DNA from: Pinus tabuliformis
Lineage: Eukaryota; Streptophyta; Pinopsida; Pinales; Pinaceae
Assembly (NCBI GenBank): GCA_031772625.1
Contig: CM062813.1
Span: 766,444,720-766,508,719, forward strand
Direction of reading: 5' to 3'
Length of the DNA stretch: 64,000 bases
Each line of letters opens with the position of its first letter. Position 1 is the first letter of the stretch. Below the pieces are notes generated by a model, which was given only the letters and a program-made list of their open reading frames with translations, had not been told where the DNA came from and ran no database searches. Shown here piece after piece: positions 54,693-64,000 of this stretch. The position numbers were made by a program, and so were the translations under genes.

Positions 54693-54701
54693 GTAAAGAC
54701 G

Positions 54702-54885
54702 GGTGATTCCTATTTCCACCATAATATTTTAATTAATGCCCCCTGACATGTGGGGACGATAAAGAAATATAACGCGCCCGGTCATGACTGGAAGACAAAA
54801 AAAACCGGCCAGCGTTATATTTCTTTATCGTCCCCACATGTCAGGGGCATTAATTAAAATATTGTGGTGGAAATAGAAATTTCCC
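54702..54885. mobile_element. MULE-type MITE, 184 bp
   Basis: Two arms of about 65-70 bases are near-perfect inverted repeats. They share CTATTTCCACCAtAATATTT, GACATGTGGGGACGATAAAG and AAATATAACGC, with a loop of about 40 bases. The element is flanked by a perfect 9-bp direct repeat GTAAAGACG (54693-54701 and 54886-54894). A 9-bp target duplication with long TIRs is typical of Mutator-like elements. The left arm at about 20545-20560 has the uninterrupted site. No transposase is present. Confidence 0.9.
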
Positions 54886-54894
54886 GTAAAGACG

Positions 54895-56703
54895 TTTCAA
54901 GTCAGGATATGAGTCAGGATATGGCCCACGTGACGGCGTCTGCCACCCAACCAATAAATACAGAGCAGTCCATGTTGCATTTAATGATGTAAATTTGGGA
55001 CCATAATATTTTCCTCCCGCCTTCTAGATGACTTGCATTATATACTTGACTTCGATTTTTTTTTAAAATGGGGTGGCTAGGCCTTGAAGGATCATTATAG
55101 GTCAATTGCACAAATTTATACTTGACTTTGATTCTTTGATTATTGGGTTTTTTTAATTTACAAAATTAAATCAAAATCAAATCAATAGTTGATTTCAAGT
55201 TTAGGTGTTGTTTGAAGAGGTGAGGATTTCTGGTAGTTGATTATTTTTAAAGAAATTTAATTATGGGAGTGTTTGAATTGTTTGTTTTTCAATAGTGGAA
55301 ATGGATTGAATTTTTGGGACACTCAAAATTCTGAAGTTTAAATTGTTTTTTTTGATAGTGGAAATGGATTGAATTTGTGAGACAACCAAAATTCAGAACC
55401 TTAATAACTGTAACCCAAATTTCTAAACATTTTTACAGAATTTCATCAAAATTTTCCATTTTTATCTTCACAAAAATATAATTATTATTTTCAAGTAAAT
55501 AGTCTAATCAAGTTAATAGGTAAATTTTTAATTCAATAATATAATCCAATCCATCATAAATTTTAAATTCAATAATATAATCAAACCAAATCAATAATTG
55601 ATTTCAAGTATTTAATATATTTTGAAATTGGTAAAAAGAATTCAAGCTGCCAGGCCACTCTATAAACACTGAGCAGCCCCAGATATGTCAACTTATGTTT
55701 TTAAATTATCTGCTTTCAAATATTGCATTCAAAAGTTAACATATGCACAAAACTATTTCCCATCCTTTTTTCTATTCTGGATTATGCTGCCATCCTCCTT
55801 CCTGGTGCAGATTTTTTGAATGAGAGAGTTTAATGTTGACTTTTTCCCTTCTGGGAAATGTGTAATGGTAATAAGTTCAGCTAAAATTGTTAGATGGTTT
55901 GATTGGTAGTTTAATAAAATTATTGTTTATTACAATTTAAAATTATTATTTATTTTTTATGTAGATTTTTTGAAGGGGAGAATTTAAATATATAAAATAA
56001 TGTTGAGGTTGCAGCGCTTCAAGGTGGTGAGGTTGCACTTGAAAATTAATTATAGTGGCAGCCCGGGGTGTTTGAGGTGGTGTGGAAATTGTAGTGTTTG
56101 AAAGTGGTGAGATTATTCCTGGAAATTATAATGGTAGCAGTTGGAGATTGAAGGATTACGAGAATTTAGCTACAAATGCCTCTGATCTTAAGTTGATCTT
56201 AAGTCAATTGCTGATTCCCCAAATACCCCAACTATTTAGGAATCGGATGGATATGAGCGCCGTCAAAAAATTGACGACGCCAAAATCCCTTTAGTCAGGG
56301 AATCAGCATTCTACATAAAAAAATGCCCACGGATGCCTTGAGTATGAGAGCCTAGGCGTTACCCATTCTGCCTGGGATAAAAAAAAACAAAAATAGTAAA
56401 TCATTAAAAAATGAGTAAGCCATTTCAACTTTTACTGTTGTGAGACTGTTAGGTTTAATTCATTATCGATCACTTTTCAAAGTGACTTTTAGTTGAAAAT
56501 TGAGTGGATCTGTGTTGGCCAAGCCCATATGAGGATAGGGGCTCCATAGCTATGTCGTGCTTATTTACCAACCACATAAGAAGAACAGAATAATTTTTTT
56601 AGTATTATCGGTACGCTGTGCGCAGATTTTCCACTGTCCGATGACGATCAGAGTTGTAACGAAGATGAACTTCCATGGAAGGGATTCTGCACAGTCTCAC
56701 TGG
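54895..56703. other. Upstream region of right CRK
   Basis: Mirrors about 18010-20530 but is shorter, because the left arm has expanded tandem repeats. The stretch 55980-56400 has no clear partner. It includes small inverted repeats (GCTGATTCCC near 56210 and GGGAATCAGC near 56297; GCCGTCAA / TTGACGACGCC near 56263). A 70-codon ORF at 56082-56294 overlaps this and is not supported as a gene. The CRK promoter should lie here, but no motif can be assigned. Confidence 0.5.
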
Positions 56704-59700
56704 ATGGGCCAAAGTATTACGATATTCTACTTAATTATTTTTCTTGCAACGTTGATCAATGTTACACTTTATGGACAGATTTGCAACGGAACGACAACTA
56801 AATGCGGCGGCGGTAACTATACGAAAGGCAGTACGTTTGAGAAAAATCTGAACATAGTCTTTGATCGTCTTGCTGAAGGGGGCAACAAAACTGGGTTTAA
56901 TATATCTGTGTATGGCCAAAGTCCTAACAGAATATACGGCCTCCTCCAATGCAGAGAAGACATGACAGCCGACCAGTGCTTCAGTTGTTGGCAATTTGCG
57001 ACCGCTAACATTCCACAAGATTGTGGGACTGCCGTTAGCGGTAGTATCTGGCCTTTTCAGTGCTTCTTGCGCTATGGAAACTATAATTTCATCGGACAAC
57101 TGGATACAGATTTGGGGTCTAATTACGCTGAGGCCTTCGGAAACACGGTTGGGTTTATCCCGCCTGACTTTGAAGCTACTGCACAGAATCTGTTGAAGAA
57201 ATTGTCAATTGAAGCAGCAAGTGAATCTAAACGGTCTGCTCTGTCTACAGCTGTAGATTCGGCGTCCCAAACGGTTTACGGTCTGGTCCAGTGCACCAGA
57301 GATCTCTCTACACAGGATTGCAGAAGGTGCCTCTCATACTCGATCAATAAAATGTTCACATCTGACACGATTGCAGGAGTTCAGTATTGGAGTCAAAGCT
57401 GCATACTCCGTTATGGAATATATCCTTTTTTCAATTCCACCGCGTTTCCACCGATCACTACGCAGGGAGCAGCTAATAATGCACAGATCAAGTCTTCACA
57501 CAAAAACAGACACATAATTCCCATAATTTTAGGTGTTGTGGGTGCCTTGGTTCTCGTGTTAATTGTATCGGCGTTCGCAACCGGGAAGAGACTGAAGTCC
57601 GCCTTACAACTGGGAAGAGGCTATCAAGGTATTGCTACTTCATCATTATCTCAAATTGCTTGTTATTGAAAGCTTCCACATACCCATCTGAACCCTGGGT
57701 TTTATTACCTCTGCGCTTTGCATAGGATTACAACCAGATTTAGATGGTATGTGGAAAGTGATCATGTTCAATACATTTTAGAATTTTTTTCAGAGGAAAC
57801 TAGAATTTAGAATTCTTATATTCAAGTGGGTGTATGCTCATGAGGGGATTTTGGGGGTGGAATTCTGTGGTGTTATTGTTGATGATACTGTTAGTGTTTT
57901 TAAATATAAAAATAGTTTGAGGGTTATAGAAAATCTTTAAGATATATTGTTAATATTTTATTTTTATTTTTTTAATATAGAAGAAGATTTAGGGTTTTAG
58001 AAAAATTTTAAAATATTTAAATCACATCAATTTAACAATTTAAAATATAATTTTTCTAATATTTTTATATTTTAAATAAAATTTAAATAATAAAAAGATT
58101 TATATAATTTTTCTTATTTTTATTTATTTAAAAAAATCTAATTATAAAATAACAATACACTTATATACACTTTTATATTTTCTTTATATAAACACATCAT
58201 ATAAAAATATAATATATATTTATATTATCTTTATATATACTCTTCATATAACAATATAATTAAATAAATTTTTATACAAGTTAACAAACAAAGAATTGAG
58301 ATTTATAGGTCACCAAGCCCTTATACACCAATTGAGAGATATAGGTCACCACCAAGGCCTTATGCATTGTTAGGCACACATGATTACAAACACAGTAGAT
58401 GGGTCACCAATCCATTACTGCTCTGTAAAAATATATCTCCAAATATATAATAGAAGATTTATAGGTAACCAAGCCTTTATACACCAACTGAGAGTTAGAG
58501 GTCACCAAGGCCTTATACAGTGTTAGACACACAAGCAAACACAGAGTAGATAGGTCACCAAACCATTATGACTGTAAAAATATATTTCAATATATATATA
58601 ATAGAATAGAATGCATGTTACCACCGTAAGAAAATTATTAATAACCATTATAATAATGTATTTAAAAAATTAAAAAATATATATTTAAATATAAATACAA
58701 ATATATTTGAATTTTGAATTAAAAATAAATGTTTTTCCGAAAGGTTAAAAAATATAAGAGGGAGAGAAAATATTGAAAGTGAAAATAAGGAAAATTTTCT
58801 CGCATGTCGGTTAATTTCATTATAATATTTTAAACTTTTCACCTGTTAAAACCTATTACATATCTGCTTCTGGTTAGTATCAATGTTGGTTAGTATCAAT
58901 GTTTTATTTTATGTTTTCAAAGTGTAACTATATATATGACAAGGAATACATACTCATCAGTCAGTTTAATTATAGTATATTAAAATTTTGACATGGTAAC
59001 TGCTCTTGGAAAAAATGGTTGAATTCAATTTTTTATTTTGTATTCTCAAAGTGTAACTTTCTATTTTCATAATACAGGTCAGAACGAGGGAAACACAACA
59101 ATCAGTAAAATGGTATTTACAATGGAAACATTACTAACTGCTACGAATAACTTTCATGATGACAACAAGCTCGGAGAGGGAGGCTTTGGCCCTGTATACA
59201 AGGTAATAATAAAGGGTTAGGAAAGTTTCCACCAGTTTAGGAGGAGGGCAATTAAGCGTAAATACTTGAAAAAAAATTCACATTGATTTTTTTGTTTGAA
59301 TAATTCAGGGAACAACTCCAGATGGAAAAGAAATAGCCGTGAAAAAACTGTCTGTCAAATCTATGCAAGGAAGGAAAGAATTTCTGAATGAAGTTGAACT
59401 TGTAGCCAAAGTTCAGCACAGAAATCTTGTGAATCTACTAGGTTGTTGCGCAGAGGGATCAGAAAGGTTGCTTATTTATGAGTATCTCCCCAATAGGAGC
59501 CTTGATAAAATCCTATTCGGTGAGTGGCTTCCAATTTATTATGTATGAAAGAAAATAGAAAACATTAATGTGTCAAGAAATCTTATAGTTATTCTCATTC
59601 ACAGAGACAGATATAAACAAACGTAGCCGGCTTGACTGGCAGAAGCGTTATAACATCATAGTGGGAGTAGCTCGTGGACTTCTTTATCTTCACCAGGATT

Positions 59701-61264
59701 CTCAACTGCGGATAATTCATCGGGATATCAAAGCAAGCAATGTGTTGTTGGACGAGAAACTGAATCCTAAGATAGCAGATTTCGGGTTAGCAAGACTTTT
59801 TCCTGAGGACGAAAGTCACGTCAGCACAAAAGTTGCTGGAACTTAGTAAGATTTCACTATAATCATCACTCTTATACACTGTTTGCTCTATCTTGATTTG
59901 ATTTCAAGAAGATTGATAGTATTGCAATTGTATTTTATATCAAGAGGATTTACATTGTCTGTTAAGCTTTTCCACTCTAGGATCTACGATTACCTCATTA
60001 TCGAATTCATAACATTTGGCCTTATTATATAATTTTTGATGTTGTACTTTGCATCTGCAGTGGATATATGCCACCAGAGTATGCTATGCAGGGGCAATTA
60101 TCTGTAAAAACTGATGTCTATAGCTTTGGCGTTCTTCTCCTGGAACTTATTGCTGGAAGAAAGAACACTGATTACAATTTGTCACCTGAAATGCAGATTC
60201 TTTTGGGATGGGTGAGATATAGTTTTCTTTGTATTCTCTCCATTACACTAAAGTCCATTATGTCATTCAGGAGAATGGGGAGAATTGAATTTGGGTGGAG
60301 GATGCCCATCATTCCTCTAACCATTTGACATCATCCAATTGACTTCTAATTTTATTTATTTATTTTATTTAATCTGATTGATTCCATAATATTATAGAAA
60401 TCTTCATATTTAATCTGATTGATTCCATAATATTATAGAAAAACAACTCAATATTTGAGAAATTTGTTAATAACAAAGTTAAACAATTGAATTCATTTGT
60501 TTGTCAGATTTTTAAAATATTCCAAAATTGCAATATAATTCATTTATTCACACTTAATTAACTAAAACTTTATCAAATTTCTATTTCTATAATATTTTAA
60601 AATTTTCACTATAAAATTGCATTTCTTTACCTCATAGTCTAACAATTATGCTCTTTTGTCCTGAAAGTTAGGGAAATTCTGGTTATATTTTGAAAAAATT
60701 TGGTAGAGATTTTTGTAAATCCAAGTAAAAGCTATCTAAATTCATAATCTTAGGTGTCTTAGACATTTTTGATGGTGTTAATCTATTTCCACCATCAAAA
60801 ACATAATTCAAACACTGCCTCTACAAAAAAATTTGAATTTCTTTTACCTAAATTCAACAACTTTTTGAGCAGTCCCCCCAATTCCTGCCCCTCCTTAAAC
60901 TAATCGCCATATATCTTATCAGAATGATGACCCTGTTGTGATTATGCAGGTATGGAGCTCATACGATGGAGGAAATAGTGCGCGGATAATTGATCCAGCA
61001 ATACTTGAAACGTGCGACGAGACACACGTGCTGAGATGCATTAAGATTGGTCTTTTGTGTACACAGGCCGAACCCCACCTTCGTCCACTGATGGATACAG
61101 TCAGTATGATGCTTTCACCTGATTCCGTGACTTACTTATCGGATCCGACAAAGCCTGCTTTCGTGAGTTCTAATGTTTCCCAAAACACTAATTCCGTAAC
61201 AGCACCCTCTAACACTCCCGCATCTATCAACACTGTTTCCATTAGTGACTTGGTACCTAGGTAA
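56704..61264 (+). CDS. Cysteine-rich receptor-like protein kinase (CRK), right copy
   Basis: Plus-strand paralogue of the gene at 13904-18002, predicted to be 655 aa. Exons are 56704-57628, 59078-59202, 59309-59519, 59605-59845, 60061-60211 and 60950-61264. All introns are GT-AG, and the phases join without a stop. Layout: signal peptide 1-25, DUF26 domains with C-X8-C-X2-C at 83/92/95 and 197/206/209, transmembrane helix 271-292, kinase from about 339. The kinase keeps GEGGFG (341-346), Lys362, Glu378, HRD (459-461), DFG (479-481) and PPEYAM, so catalysis is expected. The tail ends [16 protein letters not shown]. An ATG 49 codons upstream (56557) is in frame but does not begin a signal peptide, so 56704 is preferred. 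A single-pass plasma-membrane sensor kinase is the expected role; the ligand is unknown. Confidence 0.93.
58300..58570. repeat. Minisatellite in CRK intron 1 (right)
   Basis: Diverged units with GGTCACCAAGCCCTTATACACCA, ACTGAGAGTTAGAGGTCACC and TTAGRCACACA recur over about 270 bases. They correspond, inverted, to the array at 16240-16420. Confidence 0.7.
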
Positions 61265-62842
61265 TGCTAAATATGTCAATAAGAGAAAGATAAGTTCGGT
61301 GGATGTGCTCCAATGGTTACGTGGTAGGTTTGGTAGTCGTCTAATCTGGAACAGGCTTATATATAATGAGAGCTGCTCCAAAGAAGATTTTTTCACTTGA
61401 AAAATGAGAAAAAAAAAAAGATAAGAGAAAGATTGGGTACCTGGGTAATGCTAAATCTGCAGTGTAAAGGGGAAAGTTTTAGGTTAATGTTTTTAATATC
61501 TATTAGAGCAATGAAATAAAGAGCTGAGCATATCTGAATCTAAGGTGCCAAGATGTCTGGTGCATAATTTTATTTGTAAAAATATATATTTTTTAATATA
61601 TAAGGATTAGGATTTGCAGTTTTATCTATTTTTATTAAAAAAAAATTGTTATTATAACTTTTTTTCTTGTGAGGGTAATTTTGTGAGGGTAATTTTTATT
61701 TTGATGACAAATTTTGGAAGTATTTGAGATGAGAAGTAGAATAAGTTAAAAAAAAATTAGATTCTGAAATATTGATATATTTTTATTAGTTAAATTTCAA
61801 AATATTCTCAAAATTTATAATTTACAGAATCTATAAATAGTGATCAAAATATTACATAATTAAGATTAAACTTTATCAAGTTATATTCAATATTATTAAA
61901 GCTAAAGTGTATTTAAAGAAAATAATGTTTATTTTAAATCTCATTTGTGGGGAAAATTTTAAAAAATTGTTCATCCTAAAGAGTTGGTGAATTAGTTTAA
62001 CTATCAATTTCAATTTGAAACTGTGTATTGGTTTTAATGTTGAGTGTATTAATTTTGTTTTGTTTAAAAAAATATTTTTGGTTAGACAAATTAGGATATA
62101 TAAAATCTTTGTAATATTTCAACTTACATTCCTTAATGATTTCATTATGGTTATGGATGATATATTTAATTTCACAAAGAAAAGATAAAACTGTCATAAA
62201 AATATATAATTTTGTAGATCAAGAATATCTTTAATTTTAGAAAGAAAATATGGAATTTTGGAGGAATATATAATTGTGAAAAACAAGATGAGTTTTTAGT
62301 TGAGTAATTTTTAGAAAAATGTTTAACTACACTTTTTATCCATTATTATATCAAAATTGAGAATGCAATATTCTTAGTGGATAGTGCAAGTAAAAGAAAT
62401 GTTGTTAAACTAATGAAATTGAAAACATAAATTAGTGAATGATACAAAAAAGAAATACAAAGATGAACAAATAAGGAAAAAGAAATGATTTTATTTATTG
62501 GGTCCATGACTTTAAGAACTTGTTTCTTTTAATTTCATGACATTATAAAGTAAATGTCTAAATCTTGTAGTCATATACAAGGAATATTTCCTTAATATTC
62601 ATCATCTAGAAGCTATTATTATTTCGAAATAGGAAATTTTTTAATGAAAAAACGTCTCTACTACATATAACACATTAGACGTGAGGAATGATCATTAACT
62701 CTAATAGGAAGAAATTAAGTATCTCACTTAACATATGGGAATGGTGTGTTTCTTGTGGTTTTTAGGGAAGTCTAAAAATCCCTTCGAGAAATTTGTAGGT
62801 TTATCCTTCAAATGGGAATGTCATGGATGGCATAGTCATTTA
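61265..62842. other. 3' flank of right CRK, outer end of right arm
   Basis: AT-rich non-coding sequence matching both tandem units of the left side (9170-10806 and 12321-13903) in reverse complement. The match ends abruptly at 62842, inside CATAGTCATTTA. Confidence 0.7.
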
Positions 62843-64000
62843 TTGGTGGCCTGGGTGTAGGCGATATGGACAAGCAGCCGAAACCTGATATAATTTCTTC
62901 TAACTTTGGCTGAATTTCTCCTTCTGTTTCAACAGGTGTATCAGTCATCTATTGTTAGACTGACTACTTCATGAGTTTTTCCTATGATCACCCCAACTCT
63001 TGTTATTGGGCACAAGTCATATCATAGACCTGTTTTCCTCCTTCCATACTATAATTCCATAGGAATTATAATAATATACTAGCGTTGCTTTAAAATAAGG
63101 AAACTGCGTTTTAACCGCAAAATACACAGTCGGCAGGCTTCTGTTCCAAAGGAACATAATAACACTATCGACGCTTTTAAAACCACTATAGTGTTAATTC
63201 ACCCTGCTCTATAGCGTTTCGAGTCCGAGCTATCGGAGTTTCGGACTTCGACGGTTCCAAAGGTCCTTCCCACTCTACTGTGGTTCTGCGATGCAACAGT
63301 GGTTTGGACCCGATATGGGTATGAGCCAGATTTAATACGATTTCAGGCCCAGAACTTTATTTTGGCTGTCTTTCACGATTTTCCTGAGAAAAACAGAGTT
63401 TCCGCCGTGGAAATTAACAATGCATGTAATAGGAACAAGCATGCTAATATGAAAGGAAAACACCCCAACAGGCCTAAACTTAAGTGTTAACTGGAAAGCG
63501 AAGGTTGAATCACCATTGATAAAACTCATAATTAAAGAATCGAAACTGTTACATGCATAAATATCAGTAAACAGAGAACCGTAAGTCCAAATGCACAGAG
63601 AGAGTTCTTCGAAGATCACAATGCCTCCGGGATCGACTCCCCCCTAAGAAGTCCTATTATTTCCTTTTATAAATAATAGATAAAGCCCTCTCGGTCCTTA
63701 TCCCATACAAAATCATGCCAATTACATAGAGCGATTAAAGCAATTATCCATAAAGCTTACTATAGCTTATCCATAAAGCGATTATTACAACATGATTTTA
63801 TTCTTAAATTCTATCCCTATCCTAAACTAGAAAACAATGGAAATTGATGGCTAAAGGACCCCACTCCTTTGCCTGTAGATTTTTTATTTATTTTTGGAAT
63901 AAGTTTGAAGATTTTTCCCTCCAAGTCGCATGCTCCTGCATCAGACTCCTAAGGAAAAAATTCTTCATGGGCTCCTGTCCATGAGCTCATCTACAGAACT
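62843..64000. other. Sequence beyond the duplication, unassigned
   Basis: No match to the rest of the window. Short frames at 63299-63490 and 63332-63619 have no recognisable domain. Stretches such as GGATCGACTCCCCCCTAAG (near 63631) and TTTTATAAATAATAGATAAAGCCC (63666 onward, shown in part) look like the edge of an LTR, but no partner lies in the window. Confidence 0.35.

Larger units (their letters stand above)
38434..62842 (-). repeat. Right arm of large inverted segmental duplication
   Basis: Reverse-complement counterpart of 12321-29772. It is about 24.4 kb as it stands and about 14.5 kb without the LTR retrotransposon at 43901-53798. It has a single copy of the 1.2-kb unit that is tandem in the left arm, and private insertions of the retrotransposon and of a MULE MITE (54702-54885). 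The arms differ by many substitutions and indels, so the duplication is old relative to the retrotransposon insertion. Confidence 0.85.

Noticed and set aside
56082-56294. 70-codon ORF upstream of the right CRK
   Set aside because: No counterpart in the left arm, overlaps small inverted repeats, no recognisable domain.

Overview
This is a repeat-rich, AT-rich stretch of a plant nuclear genome. The evidence is intron-containing receptor kinase genes, plant-type Ty3/gypsy and miniature LTR retrotransposons, MITEs and long microsatellites. A gymnosperm or another large-genome seed plant seems likely, but that is an impression and not shown by the sequence. No rRNA, tRNA, CRISPR or bacterial-type operon was seen.

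The backbone is a large imperfect inverted segmental duplication. The left arm (about 12321-29772) matches the right arm (about 38434-62842) in reverse complement. Each arm carries one apparently intact six-exon cysteine-rich receptor-like kinase (CRK) gene: minus strand 13904-18002 (665 aa) and plus strand 56704-61264 (655 aa). All splice sites are GT-AG and the phases agree in both copies. The arms have since diverged by private insertions and local tandem duplications, so each arm serves as an 'empty site' control for the other.

Outside the left arm, 8508-11657 is a tandem copy of the CRK 3' end and its downstream region. Its CRK exon was broken by a 395-bp TRIM retrotransposon with a perfect 5-bp target duplication. 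Positions 1-8500 hold a (TA)n tract, a degenerate minus-strand coding region of unknown family, and a foldback MITE-like element. The centre of the palindrome (29005-39191) holds three copies or fragments of one Ty3/gypsy family, with gag, RT, integrase, PBS and PPT recognisable but riddled with stops.

The most unusual object is at 43901-53798. It is a 9.9-kb non-autonomous, LARD-like LTR retrotransposon with two 4.2-kb LTRs, TG...CA ends, a perfect CACCC target duplication, and an empty site in the left arm. Its 1.5-kb internal region has only a gag-like ORF. Each LTR carries degraded pieces of at least three unrelated host genes: the F-box of a ZEITLUPE/ADAGIO-type protein, the N-terminal part of the ribosome-biogenesis factor UTP20, and an F-box/LRR protein. 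These pieces lie between copies of a TTTCGTAGCGC motif, the last of which forms a 34-bp perfect palindrome. The right arm also carries a 184-bp MULE-type MITE with a 9-bp target duplication.

Functionally, only the two CRK genes look like working host genes. Everything else recognisable is mobile DNA, pseudogene or repeat.
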